A stretch of 64,000 bases of DNA. Source: Megaleporinus macrocephalus. Taxonomy: Eukaryota; Chordata; Actinopteri; Characiformes; Anostomidae. A model generated the notes under the pieces. It did not search any database, had not been told where the DNA came from, and worked only from the letters and a program-made list of their open reading frames with translations. Positions within the stretch are counted from its first letter, which is position 1. Each line of letters opens with the position of its first letter. Shown here piece after piece: positions 34,483 through 46,140 of this stretch. Where the stretch lies: contig CM038720.1 of NCBI GenBank assembly GCA_021613375.1, positions 9,552,962 through 9,616,961 of the forward strand, in the 5' to 3' direction. The translations under genes and the position numbers were made by a program.

Positions 34483-35478
34483 GAGGTCTTATAAACAGAA
34501 GAGCATGGGTTCGAAACCCAAGGATTGGTGTATAGTAGTGGGTTCTTAGTAGTGGGACACCAGTGGATTCCTCAAACTGGCCATAAGGGTAACCATACCA
34601 TGCTATATCTAATGTTTATTCATGTACTATATATCTAGCTATCTATCTGAGGTCTTATAAACAGAAGAGCATGGGTTTGAAACCCAAGGATTGGTGTATA
34701 GTAGTGGGTTCTTAGTAGTGGGACACCAGTGGATTCCTCAAACTGGCCATAAGGGTAACCATATCATGCTATACCTAATGTTTATTCATATACTATCTAT
34801 CTATCTATCTATCTGAGGTCTTATAAACAGAAGAGCATGGGTTCGAAACCGAAGGATTGGTGTATAGTAGTGGGTTCTTAGTAGTGGGACACCAGTGGAT
34901 TCCTCAAACTGGCCATAAGGGTAACCATACCATGCTATATCTAATGTTTATTCATGTACTATATATCTAGCTATCTATCTGAGGTCTTATAAACAGAAGA
35001 GCATGGGTTCGAAACCCAAGGATTGGTGTATAGTAGTGGGTTCTTAGTAGTGGGACACCAGTGGATTCCTCAAACTGGCCATAAGGGTAACCATACCATG
35101 CTATATCTAATGTTTATTCATGTACTATATATCTAGCTATCTATCTGAGGTCTTATAAACAGAAGAGCATGGGTTCGAAACCGAAGGATTGGTGTATAGT
35201 AGTGGGTTCTTAGTAGTGGGACACCAGTGGATTCCTCAAACTGTCCATAAGGGTAACCATACCATGCTATACCTAATGTTTATTCATATACTATCTATCT
35301 AGCTATCTATCTGGGGTCTTATAAACAGAAGAGCATGGGTTCGAAACCCAAGGATTGGTGTATAGTAGTGGGTTCTTAGTAGTGGGACACCAGTGGATTC
35401 CTCAAACTGGCCATAAGGGTAACCATACCATGCTATACCTAATGTTTATTTATATACCTCTATTGGGACTAAGTTATA
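34483..35478 (+). repeat. six-unit 166-bp tandem array made of SINE body plus (ATCT)n
   Basis: GAGGTCTTATAAACAGAAG (GGGG in the last unit) starts at 34483, 34649, 34815, 34981, 35147 and 35313, exactly 166 bp apart. Each unit has the SINE-like body (GCATGGGTTCGAAACC, ACACCAGTGGATTCCTC, AAGGGTAACCATACCATGC) and ends in a TATCTAGCTATCT microsatellite. Units differ by few bases, so amplification is recent or homogenised. Confidence 0.95.
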
Positions 35479-35577
35479 AGTATCTCTGGATAAGAACATC
35501 TAGCAAATGGATAAACTCAATGTGCAACTATTATACGTAAGTCTAAAGATGGATCATCGTCTGTAATTCCAATAAAT
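35479..35577 (+). mobile_element. SINE 3' tail with L2-type end, closing copy B
   Basis: TATCTCTGGATAAGAACATC then TAGCAAATGG resembles the L2 LINE tail at 14670-14700, as in SINEs that borrow L2 ends. TGTGCAACTATTATA then matches the end of copy A. Confidence 0.65.
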
Positions 35578-35582
35578 AGGAA

Positions 35583-35782
35583 TGTGTGGTCCAATGAAGT
35601 ACAAGTATCTCCAAAACGGCAACTTTACATTAGAGGCCAAAAACTAGCTTTACTTTTAAATGCAAGTCAACGGAACCAGAATTACTTCCAAGCTATTCTG
35701 GAGCATTTCGATTGGTCCGTTTATCATGGAATCTTAACACAATGTAACGGCAGCATTCAAATTCCAACGATGCAGCTATAAG
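35583..35782 (+). mobile_element. MITE family M copy, right end truncated
   Basis: GTCCAATGAAGTACAAGTATC, CGGCAACTTTACATTAGAGG and GCATTTCGATTGGTCCG are family motifs. The copy stops before the right terminus. Confidence 0.75.
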
Positions 35783-35930
35783 CTATACAGCCGGCCACAA
35801 AACTCCCATCCAACCGGGGATCCAACCGGATCCAACCGGTTCTCATTGTCAGTTGTGTTTAAAAAGTTTGGTGAAATATGTGAAGGCATATAAACTACTC
35901 ACACCAACCTGCATCACCACACTTCTTTAA

Positions 35931-36110
35931 GATATATAAATATATATATATAGCTCGTTGCTGTCCAATGAAAAAAAAGTATCTCCGAAATGGTAACTTA
36001 CTTTACAGGAGAGGCCAAAACCAGTGTTCCCTTTCAATGTAAGTCAATGGAACCAGGTTTTTTTAAGCATTTCTATTGGTCCACATGAAATGTTTACACA
36101 ATGTAAATAT
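35931..36110 (+). mobile_element. MITE family M copy interrupted by a hAT element
   Basis: (TA)-rich start, then GTTGCTGTCCAATGAAAAA, AATGTAAGTCAATGGAACC and TTTCTATTGGTCCACATG. It ends abruptly at CACAATGTAAATAT where the hAT element begins (36111). The rest of the MITE is not seen beyond 36835. Confidence 0.78.
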
Positions 36111-36835
36111 TAGAGATGGAAGGATCGATCGGCTATGTATCGGTATTTGCCGATTTGTAATCAAAATATGTGATCTGTGATCGGCCGATATTTCTCCAAT
36201 TTAGCTGATCCTGAGAGCCAATCGATGGCGTTAAACAAAGGAGTCTAATTTCTGTATTTCCAGCTAGCGCTTCATCCAGGAAGAGGAACCCTCTAGCCTG
36301 TTCCCTGCAATTCCTATCTGAACCACTAGGTGGAAATACCCACCCTTTCATTTTCAATAGACTGACTAAAGCAGCGGTCTCGCGAGAACAGGTTACGGCG
36401 TTCACCTCATGCGCTGATAGAAAACATGTCGTTGGGGAACCAAAACAAAGACATTTAACACTATTAATTTGATACGGCACTTCAGAGACACCACACAGCT
36501 GAATACAGTGAGTATCAGCAAACAGCAGAGCTAGCACGCGAAGCTAGCACAAAACAAATAACCCAGAACACCATACAGACCAGATCTGACCAGTACGAAC
36601 AGAACAGCAGCAGCAACAGCCAGAGAGCTAAAGGAATTAGAGCCAAAGTGATTGAGTTAATAGCTCTAGATAACCTTATTTCAACCATGTTTCATGACTT
36701 GCTTGCGTTAATAACTACATGCAGCCCTGCCGTGGCATACAGCCCCGCCCTCGATTGGTATTGCCTATTGGCCAATCACATCTATCACGCTATTTACGCG
36801 AATCAGCCTCAAAAATGCTGATCGGTCCACCTTTA
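36111..36835 (+). mobile_element. hAT-like non-autonomous element, family 2, copy 1 (725 bp)
   Basis: Starts TAGAGATGGAAGGATCGATC and ends GATCGGTCCACCTTTA, inverted relatives of each other. Homologous to 57136-57741 and to 43985-44230, sharing GTATCGGTATT, GGAAGAGGA, CATGTTTCATGACTTGCTTG and CAGCCCTGCCGTGGCATA. No transposase. The target duplication is unclear. Confidence 0.8.
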
Positions 36836-38162
36836 ATATATATAGTGATGATATATTTATTTAATAGTGTACCTAAATACAAATCTATATGTGTTTTCAT
36901 TCTGAACCTTCTTTTAAAACTCAATCACATTTGTGGGCTGCACAAGCTCCACAAGGGGGCGTCATTCGCAGTGAAATTGCCATGCACGCCAGTGACACTT
37001 TACTTTACTTTCGTATTTGGCCCAAGAGTGAAGCTTGCTTTCGTGATTTCATGTTATTTGTTGTTATTGGCTCACACATCTTTACTGCTTCTCACATCAT
37101 CGATATCTAATTTTACCAAACGTCAGATGTTATCTGCGTAATGTGCTGCCCTACGGATAACTTCAACACTGGTGCACGTATTGAAAAAAATAAAACACGC
37201 CTCCTGTACATGCTGTACGCAACAACAACAAAAAAAAACAACACAGAGAGAAAGAAAGAACGAGGGAGAGGTAAACAGAAGTGATGAGAAAAACGGAGGC
37301 CCTCGCCTGGTGTCTTAATTGGCGTTGGAGCTGAGGGCTTGTAGAAAGAGCAAAGCAGCAAAGCTCCTGGGCCTCTCTCCTCGCGCAGTGTGTAAGAGTG
37401 AGGCAGGGTGTCTGGAAGCATTTGTGTGTGTGTATAAGTGTGTGTGTATGTGTGTGTGACAGGCGTTACCTTTGGACTTCATTAAAAACTTGGCTTGGAG
37501 CTCTCTCACCAAGCAACACGTTTTTTCTCTCTCTCCCTGGGCTCCGGCACCACGGGCCTCGCGGGAGCTTTGCTCTCAGGATAAGAACGTTACCAACACA
37601 ACACGGCCCCCAGAGTCGGACGGCGCTTACCAAAACACTCCACCAGAGCCAGAGTCTCTCTCGAAGCCCACTATGAAACCAAGTGAGCGCTCAACCGCTG
37701 TCCCCTGGGACAGACAGGGATGCGTTGGGCCCAACTCAGCAGCATAATTCACACAGGCCCAATGCACTCTCAGCTGCTGGCTGCATTCTGATCGTCCTGG
37801 GCTGCAAATTTCAAGTCATGGACGATCGTGGAGGCAGCTCGGACGTAGGCTACACGCCCACTGCGGGGACTACAACATGGATCTCGTTTTTTTGTTTTAA
37901 GTGCAGTGTGAACACAAACTCTGATCTTTTCAATCCAGGTTCCAATCCCGGTTGCTACTGAAATGAATGGAAGTGGGCTGTTAGGTAGGTGCTCTTATGG
38001 AGAGATGGATGCTTGGTGGTCCGGCTACTTATGTTTTAGTGGAGAAACACACGGGGAAACATGTTATATGGAGTTTCGGAGACAGTATAATAAGCATGAG
38101 AGCGCCGGCACTTTGTCATCACAAGTTCCCAGATAACAGCAGTTGGAGAACCTAGGCTACAA
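36836..38162. other. unassigned sequence; 37240-37760 candidate conserved block
   Basis: 36880-37140 is mixed with no recognised repeat. 37240-37760 is GC-balanced with a TG-rich run near 37421-37460. ORFs of 90-140 aa show no domain. Confidence 0.3.
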
Positions 38163-38526
38163 TAGGGCTGTGTATTGGCAAAAACCTGGCGATACAATAG
38201 GTATCGTGATACAGCGGTCACGATTCAATATATTGTGATATATTGCGATACTGCAAGCAAAGTGATATACTGCGATTTTTCAAATCCTACTATTAAAACA
38301 CACCATTATATGAACAGCAATAGCATTGCGTCCTTGTGCTGCTTGTTAATGTTGGAGTGGAGCTGAAAATGGATTACAGCACTGCCATCTAGTGGTCAGA
38401 GGTTTAAACACAACACACAATGATTTACTGTCTGCCAGAAATCTGTGCATCAATACTAAGTTTTCGAGAATCGATACAGTGTCACCAAACATAATATCCT
38501 GATATTCCATATTTCGATATTTTCTA
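38163..38526 (+). mobile_element. hAT-like MITE, family 1, copy 3 (364 bp)
   Basis: Starts TAGGGCTGTGTATTGGCAAA. Body as in copies 1 and 2. The right terminus is shortened to TTTTCTA, lacking the CTTACACCCC part. Perfect octamer GGCTACAA at 38155-38162 and 38527-38534. Confidence 0.88.
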
Positions 38527-38688
38527 GGCTACAACCTAGAACAGTCCACCATGCGTACATCCAGCTGATGCTAAAAAGCCCCCACTGGTGTAGTTACATC
38601 AGGTGGGACCACAGTGACACGTGCACACTTGCTTTGATATGGCATGACTACATCTACTGTTCATAGTACAGTCTCACACCGACACCAC

Positions 38689-38740
<52 letters not shown>

Positions 38741-38741
38741 C
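38527..38741. repeat. short spacer and (GATA)n microsatellite
   Basis: (GATA)13 or so at 38689-38741, about 52 bp, preceded by unassigned sequence. Confidence 0.9.
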
Positions 38742-39345
38742 GGTTTCGGTGAGGAAAGTGTTAAGAGCGCGGCGGTCACCTCTTCTGAAGCTTCGTGACG
38801 AGCCTTCATTTCCATAACGAGCTCCTCTCGCGGCGCGAGTGGCCACGGCCCCAGCGGCAATTAAAATCGTGTCGGGACACGCCGGGATCTGTTGCGACGT
38901 CGCTGCTCAAAACAACAACAACAACAACAGCAGCAGCAACGGCAGCGACAAACATCCAGCGAGCGTCACCTCGGCTACCGGCGGCGGCTTTCTCTCCCCC
39001 TGCGTTTCTTGAGAAAGACACAATTGGGCCCCATTTCACACAAAGAGCAGGGGAAGGAGGTTGGTGGGGTGGGGTGGTAGTGGTGGTGGTGGTGTGTGCG
39101 TATGTGGGGACGCCAGCCGCTCTGCTTTTGATTTCTTTAGCGGCTCACGAGCTCCGGCGTTTCTCTCTCATTAGGCCGCGTGTCCCGCCGGCTCGGCGGA
39201 CTCATCTACACAAATGATAGCGGCGAGTGATTCGTGCCGGGGTGGATTTATGAGGACGAGTGCGGCTCTTCCGTCGCCGGTCACGCTCTGGCTGTCTCGT
39301 GTACCTGCAGGGTTTTCAGCTCTCAACCAACGGCCATGTTAATAA
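38742..39345. other. candidate conserved, GC-rich block
   Basis: Unique, CpG-containing sequence with CAACAA/CAGCAG runs at 38911-38945 and a GGTGGT run at 39070-39092. Overlapping ORFs on both strands (61-140 aa) argue against coding. Could be a regulatory island. Confidence 0.35.
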
Positions 39346-39748
39346 ACGTCAATAAACGTTTGGGGTATTAATAAACTGTTAATAGATGTGCATAGCTGTC
39401 TGCTTATATAAATGAAACCATGTATTCACATCAGCTGTACTGATGTGCTGTACTGGCTTCCATCAGCGATACTGATACTGAGCTTTAGAGCCAGTATAGA
39501 TGCCGATACTGATGCAAGGTTTTATCAGTGCGTTCTTTGGAATAAATGGGGCCGGCATAAACCTCAATGCTTATATTAATAATATTAACATGCATATTCA
39601 TTTAGACAGCCAATCAGCAGTCTAGATTCCAGAGAAAAGCATGCTTATTGGCTCATAGATGCTAAAACGGATGACTTAGAGATTCAGTATTTAATTGCAC
39701 AGACTTTAGAGCTACAGTAGTATCTGAGTAATTAAGTTAATACCATGA
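39346..39748. other. unassigned intronic sequence
   Basis: 39440-39540 repeats a GATACTGAT motif as in decayed hAT-like elements; otherwise nothing seen. Confidence 0.35.
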
Positions 39749-40346
39749 ATGCATTGAATTCCGATACGTAGCCTCATAGTCTGGCTTCTGTTGCTATAAA
39801 CAATAACTGCTGGTTTAAACTAGAAAAGGTTAGGGCGGTGGTGCAGCTTAAGCTGTGCAAAGAACGAGGGATGAATAAACCACAAGTAGAGGAGTGCAGA
39901 TTAGTGTGTTTTGGGGACCTGCCCTGAGTAAGTACATGCAGTTTGGATACCTTGGTGTTTGGGTGCACTTGAATGAAAATGAATGGGACCCTATGGGGGA
40001 AGAAAGAGGGATGGAAAAAAACAACAAACAGATGAGTGCGGGTAAAACCAACACCGCAGTCGTGGTCGTGGGTCTGCCCTGAGTCAGTATATGTGAAACG
40101 ATGTTTGTCGGTCGAGCAGAAGTTTAGTAGATTGGCATGCATTTTTCCATCCAATTCATTCTCTATGGGAAAAAAATCTGGAAATATCTGTTTTCCCGAA
40201 TCCGTGCATCCGATCAAAAAGCTGTATACAAGCCCGAATCACACAGTCAGACCGGACAATCTGGAGTTGGAACGGAGTTGATATTTCGAAAATTGTGGGC
40301 TGAATTACACTGCGAAGATCTGGCAGAAAGCAAACAATGAATAACC

Positions 40347-41124
40347 ATATCGTCGCTGTCCAATGAAAAACATGGATCCCAATTTTTGTTGTTGACTTTT
40401 AGTTTTCTCTATCATTTGAACACGCCAATGATTGTTTACATCGTGTGCAAATTTCATGACGAATGGACCAATAGAAGTGCTCCAAAATGGCTTGGACAAA
40501 AAATCTGGTTCCATTGACTTACATTACCACTCAAAAGTTTGGGATCACAGTAAAATGTTCTTGTTTTCAATGGAGTATCTTCTGCCCTAACACAACAATG
40601 GACTGACGGGTCTCTAAAGAAAGTTGTTTCTTTCTGGTCATTGTGAGTCGGTCAGTAAGCCATCAACTGCTGATCTTCAGATACTAAACTAACCTAGAAT
40701 GTTGTTCCCTTTTATACTCACTTATTAGTAGAATGTTTTTCAGCTGTGCATCACAATTGATCAAGAGTGTCCAAACAACCAATTAGTCCAATAACATCCT
40801 TAACTTGGATTGGCGGCCGTACCAGGAGATTTAGACAGAGGACTGAGATTTGCTGATAATAGGACTATATGCAAAATAAGCCTCTATACAAATATAGACT
40901 TTAATACAAACATTTTTATTCTTTAAAAATCATCTGATACACTTACATTAACTGTGAAATGGACAATATTGTTTGTGAATTGCATAAAATTTGCATGAAA
41001 TGAAATCCTAAAGTGATCCTAAACTTTTGAGCGGTAGAGTACATTAAAATTAAGTATGTTTTTGGTCTTTCCTGGAAAGTTGCAATTTTGCCGATACTTG
41101 TTTTTCATTGGACAGCCACGATAT
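40347..41124 (-). mobile_element. MITE family M copy split by a Tc1-type MITE
   Basis: Outer ends ATATCGTCGCTGTCCAATGA (40348) and TTTTTCATTGGACAGCC (41101) are the M-family inverted repeats. The M sequence is broken between ...TTGACTTACATTA (40526) and ...AAGTATGTTTTTGG (from 41045). Removing the insert leaves roughly 260 bp, the family size. Confidence 0.85.
40527..41034 (-). mobile_element. Tc1/mariner-derived MITE, family T1, copy 1 (508 bp), nested
   Basis: Ends CCACTCAAAAGTTTGGGATC and GATCCTAAACTTTTGAGCGG are inverted repeats flanked by TA on each side (40525-40526, 41035-41036), as expected for Tc1/mariner elements. Reverse orientation of the copy at 50646. Confidence 0.88.
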
Positions 41125-41585
41125 ACAGCAACCATAACACAATCTCTCCAATTTACTCAGCACCGCTTCCAGCATACCTACAGTTATCTACTGTACATAT
41201 CAGAGCAAAACAACACAGTCATGCTTCAACGCATGAAGCGTCACTGCTTTGTCAACCTGAAAGTCGGACAGCGTACATTAAGATCAGTCTCAGTATGACT
41301 GGCCGTGTCAAGCGAGAACCACCAACACACTTCCTTCCAACCAGCGTCAGTGTCCTCATCCTCTTGAACCCTACACTATGGTATACACCCAAACACTATC
41401 CAAAGTACTCACTCAGGGCAGGTCCCCAAAACACACTAACCCACACTCCTCTACTTGTTGTTTATTCATCCCGCGTTCCTTGCACTGCTTAAGCTGCGCC
41501 ACCGTCCTGCACTTTCTAGTTTAAACCAGCAGTTATTGTTTATAGCAATGGAAGCCAGACTCTATGAGACAGCATATCGGAATCC

Positions 41586-42987
41586 AATGCATTATACATC
41601 TCATTAATGACTACTATGAGCCTGTAACTATAATAACTACAATAACTATAGTAACAATGCATCATACATCTCATTAATGACTACTATGAGCCTGTAACTA
41701 TAATAACTACAATAACTATAGTAACAATGCATCATACATCTCATTAATGACTACTATGAGCCTGTAACTATAATAACTACAATAACTATAGTAACAATGC
41801 ATTATACATCTCATTAATGACTACTATGAGCCTGTAACTATAATAACTACAATAACTATAGTAACAATGCATTATAAATCTCATTAATGACTACTATGAG
41901 CCTGTAACTATAATAACTACAATAACTATAGTAACAATGCATCATACATCTCATTAATGACTACTATGAGCCTGTAACTATAATAACTACAATAACTATA
42001 GTAACAATGCATTATACATCTCATTAATGACTACTATGAGCCTGTAACTATAATAACTACAATAACTATAGTAACAATGCATTATAAATCTCATTAATGA
42101 CTACTATGAGCCTGTAACTATAATAACTACAATAACTATAGTAACAATGCATCATACATCTCATTAATGACTACTATGAGCCTGTAACTATAATAACTAC
42201 AATAACTATAGTAACAACGCATTATACATCTCATTAATGACTACTATGAGCCTGTAACTATAATAACTGCAATAACTATAGTAACAATGCATTATACATC
42301 TCATTAATGACTACTATCAGCCTGTAACTATAATAACTACAATAACTATAGTAACAATGCATCATACATCTCATTAATGACTACTATGAGCCTGTAACTA
42401 TAATAACTACAATAACTATAGTAACAATGCATCATACATCTCATTAATGACTACTATGAGCCTGTAACTATAATAACTACAATAACTATAGTAACAATGC
42501 ATTATACATCTCATTAATGACTACTATGAGCCTGTAACTATAATAACTACAATAACTATAGTAACAATGCATTATGAATCTCATTAATGACTACTATGAG
42601 CCTGTAACTATAATAACTACAATAACTATAGTAACAATGCATTATACATCTCATTAATGACTACTATGAGCCTGTAACTATAATAACTACAATAACTATA
42701 GTAACAATGCATTATACATCTCATTAATGACTACTATGAGCCTGTAACTATAACTACAATAACTATAGTAACAATGCATTATACATCTCATTAATGACTA
42801 CTATCAGCCTGTAACTATAATAACTACAATAACTATAGTAACAATGCATTATACATCTCATTAATGACTACTATGAGCCTGTAACTATAACTACAATAAC
42901 TATAGTAACAATGCATTATACATCTCATTAATGACTACTATGAGCCTGTAACTATCATAACTACAATAACTATAGTAACAATGCATT
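41586..42987. repeat. 70-bp minisatellite, 20 copies, highly homogeneous
   Basis: The unit begins AATGCATTATACATCTCATT and contains the palindrome TCATTAATGA, TACTATGAGCCTGTAAC and AATAACTATAGTAAC. The period is exactly 70 bp apart from two units short by 3 bp. Variation is limited to a few positions (CATCATAC/CATTATAC/CATTATAA), some recurring in blocks. It starts at the edge of the right arm of the composite element. Confidence 0.97.
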
Positions 42988-43663
42988 GTGAAATTGTGAC
43001 ACTTGCAACTGCACTGGTTAAACACCAACAACAGCCTGACTGTATCACAGCTAGTAACTACTATGCAGTAGGGGTGTCCAATATCGTATCGTACACATTA
43101 ATATCACCAAAATTTTTGAATATTGTGAACGATTTTATACCCTGAAATTTCGTGCCATATCACCCATCTCTAATTATCACATCAGGTACTACTTTTACTG
43201 TTTTTAGAAAAAGAAAAATTCACATTTTTCTCATTTCCCATTATATACTAGAGACAGATTTTATCTGTCCAGTATCATTCACTTTACTTCAGTCCTGGAT
43301 ATATGGAGATATTTGGAGTGCATTATTTAGTATCGTGACATTCTGGATCATTGACTTCTGTTATAATCTGATGATTCTTGTATTTTTTAATATCTCAGTT
43401 AGGGGTGTGCCATATCATATCGTATTCAATAATAAAATTTAATTTTCATTTTGTTGCAATAGTGTATGCTTGAAATATATATATTTTTAATTTCAATGTT
43501 TTGTTATATCGCCAAGAGTATCGTTATCGCAAAAATACCATAAAATATCGTGATTATTGTAGGGCCATATCGCCCACCCCTACTAGAGATGTAGCCATTA
43601 GGTTTACAATTAGAAGCAGAGGCTTACTACATTAGTTACACTAATCAAACGGCTCTATATATA
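42988..43663. mobile_element. hAT-like MITE(s), TAGGGGTG ends (core 43069-43582)
   Basis: TAGGGGTGTCCAATATCG at 43069 and GCCATATCGCCCACCCCTA at 43564-43582 are inverted ends. A second internal start TAGGGGTGTGCCATATCAT at 43400 suggests two related elements, one nested or partly deleted. TATCG-rich interior. Flanking octamers do not clearly match. Confidence 0.6.
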
Positions 43664-43975
43664 TAGTACTGTGCAAAAGTTTTAGGCCCTTGGGGACATT
43701 CTTATATTCACTGGCTCAGTAAAACACTTTACTTCTTAAATATTCAAACAGTATTAATAGAGTAAGTAGTGCTTTTACATTCGTCAGTGTGTTTACTTAA
43801 CCCTTTCCAAGCTTCTCCTTGTGAAAACAACCCAGTATTATTTACAGTTCTCATCTAATACCTGCTTTGACTGCTCAGTACTTCATTAAGCTAAATCAAG
43901 ATTGCTGCTGAAGGAACTAAATACATTCATACAATGTTTGGGGCGTCCAGGAGAAATCTGGAACTACACTTTGTT
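43664..43975 (+). mobile_element. Tc1/mariner-derived relic, family T2, copy 2
   Basis: Begins TAGTACTGTGCAAAAGTTTT and aligns in inverse orientation with 3626-3947. Both copies end at the same internal point (ACAAAGTGTAG), so they share a truncated or MITE form. No transposase. Confidence 0.78.
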
Positions 43976-43984
43976 ATTAAATTA

Positions 43985-44230
43985 ACTGTGTCTCGTTGGG
44001 GAATCAAGACAAAGACATTTAACACTTCTAACACTTTTAACATGAGCATGTTAAAAATGGTAATAAACCAGTTTAGACCATGTTTCATGACTTGTTTGCG
44101 CTGATAACTACATGTAGCCCTGCCGTGGCATATAGCCCCGCCATCGATCGGTATCAGCTATTGGCCGATCGCGCTGAAAGGTGTTCGGCGACTGAAATCG
44201 GCCTCAAAATCGCTGATTGGTCCATCTCTA
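43985..44230 (+). mobile_element. hAT-like family 2, right-end fragment (copy 3)
   Basis: From TCGTTGGGGAATCAAGACAA to TGATTGGTCCATCTCTA it matches the right halves of 36111-36835 and 57136-57741. The left half is absent, and the fragment abuts the T2 element. Confidence 0.78.
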
Positions 44231-44515
44231 GTCAAAAGTATTCACATTCATTACTCAGGTAGAAGTATAGATACTAGGGTTTAAATGTACTTCTGTAGAA
44301 GTTGAAGTATCAACTGAAGCTTTTTACTCCAGTAAAAGTGTAAAAGTACTGCTTTCAGAACTACTTAAAGTATAAAAGTAAAAGTAATGTGAGGAGAAAA
44401 TACTATTAAGTACAAAAGCTTAGGCTGCACCACAGAGGTCTATAGTGCACTACCAGTAAAGTATAAATAACCAACATATCTACTTAAGTAGTTAAGTATT
44501 TGTCTACAAGCACAA
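44231..44515. repeat. AAAAGTA-rich dispersed repeat
   Basis: GTAGAAGTATAGATACTAGG, AAGTATCAACTGAAGC and TTACTCCAGTAAAAGTG follow a repeat type common in fish genomes by recall. Class uncertain. Confidence 0.55.
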
Positions 44516-45360
44516 CACAAACATGAATATGAGTTGAAACACTTTGAAAAAGTCTGAGCTGAGTGTGAGGCGGCTAATACCGAACACCACCCCACTCTTG
44601 TTACCGCTGGCGACTTCTTAGGCTTAGTTAATTACAGCAATCAGCGTTTAGCTGCAGCCCGAGGCCGCATGCACCTACCAGTCCGGCTACAAGGCCGAGC
44701 AGCAGAGCGCAAACAAACACGGCTGCACAGATAGGCCGGGCCTATTCATCAGCAGCTCCAGTCAGAGGCTTTCGCACACCTGCCCGCGCGCTGAAAGAGC
44801 CGAAACCGATACCTCCACATAACGTCCCGGCCACCGGGCGGAAGGGCAGAGTGAGCGAGCGAGAGCGCGAGAGCGCGAGAGGGAGGGAGAGGAGGGTGGG
44901 AGAGTGAAAACGATGACAAATGCAAAACAGAGTGAAGCTCTCGGAGCCAGACTGCTTATGTAGGGCCTTAAATCAATTTTACATGAAGGGAAAAAAAAGA
45001 AGAAAAAAAAAAAGAAAAAGCTGCGCAATGCTAATCTATCTGCCTTAATCCTATTGCTCCCAGATCCTTTGAAATCCACATTCTCTGCCTAATACTAAAA
45101 CAAATAAACCCTCCTTTCTTCGCTAATGAGCTTGCCCTTCAGCTCGCCTTTAAAAAAAAAGAAAAGAAAAGGAAAACACCGTTTTTTTTTTATTTCATCC
45201 ACAGCACATTATTTTAATCCGTCCTTTTAAAGAGCGATTCGGCGGCGACAGGATTGACACTCGGCTCCTGAGTGAGAAAGCCTTTCGTGTCTCTCAGAAA
45301 TTGCCAATTCAGTTTTCATATCCCGGCCTCCGCTACAGAGATCATATTGTTCTGGAAGGT
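44516..45360. other. candidate conserved block
   Basis: 44550-44800 has CTTAGTTAATTACAGCAATC and balanced composition. 45030-45130 and 45190-45350 are similar, with GATTGACACTCGGCTC. Short poly-A/GA interruptions at 44870-44900 and 44990-45025. Confidence 0.35.
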
Positions 45361-45583
45361 CAAAAAAAAAAAGAAAAAAATATAAATAAATAACAGCCGT
45401 GCCTCCGAGCGCAAAACGTATTTCTACCGTTTTTTTTCGTTTTTTTTTTCACCAGGATCTGTGCGCCGGAATGCCTCGACTTTTTTTTCTCCCCTTCTTT
45501 TTTTTATTCCCCCCGCTCGGGCCGTGGCACGGAAGAGAAAAGGTTAAGGCAACCGACGAGCAAATGAGGGAAGAAGGGGAGCA

Positions 45584-45638
<55 letters not shown>

Positions 45639-46130
45639 AAATAGTCTGGTAGTTTCTCAACCATATGCCGATACCCTTAAGACACCATGTGCTCTGGCTT
45701 TGAAAGCTTTCGCTGCCAATTCCCCCCCCCCCCCCACCACCACCACCCCGTTTGAAACCTGATTCACTCGGTAACAATACCTCTCTGAAAAAGCACGAGG
45801 AAGAAGGAGGGAGAGGGAGTGAAATCCATTATCGATCTTGGCTTGTTTTGGGATGGAGGGGAAAAAAAAAAAACCCAAAAAAACCCCAAAAAACGGGGGG
45901 GGAAAAAGCACAACAAAAACATGCCGAACAGACATCATACCAGACAGTGGTCTCCAAAGTTGTGAGACAGAAAAAGAAAAAAACAAAAACAAAAGAAAAG
46001 ACATAATCTAATGACAACCGGTACAACCACGTTAGTGCTGAGCAGACGCCGACACTGACAAGCAATTATAACCCGAGTGGAGGCCTTGGAACCGGAACCA
46101 TAGAGGCAAAAGCTGCTACCTGATCACATC
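45361..46130. repeat. homopolymer-rich sequence and (GA)n
   Basis: Poly-A and poly-T runs (45361-45500), (GA)n at about 45587-45634, C14 at 45724-45737 then CCACCACC, and A-rich 45850-46000. ORFs here are Phe/Ser low complexity. Confidence 0.85.
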
Positions 46131-46140
46131 TTTCTCAAAT

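Larger units (their letters stand above)
39749..41590. mobile_element. composite element with ~220-bp inverted arms (family F, copy 1)
   Basis: The left arm (39749-39970) and right arm (41382-41590) are inverted copies. Shared pieces include TGCTATAAACAATAACTGC, TGGTTTAAACTAGAAA, GTAGAGGAGTG and GTGTTTTGGGGACCTGCCC. Between them lie subterminal sequence (TGTTTGTCGGTCGAGCAGAAG near 40100), an M-family MITE and a Tc1-type MITE inside that. Related sequence occurs reversed at 58960-59755. No coding capacity; it looks like a foldback-type non-autonomous DNA element that accepted later insertions. Confidence 0.75.

Noticed and set aside
34483..35478. CRISPR-like regular array
   Set aside because: Direct repeats of 166 bp contiguous with no unique spacers, in a eukaryotic intron; it is a SINE-derived tandem repeat.
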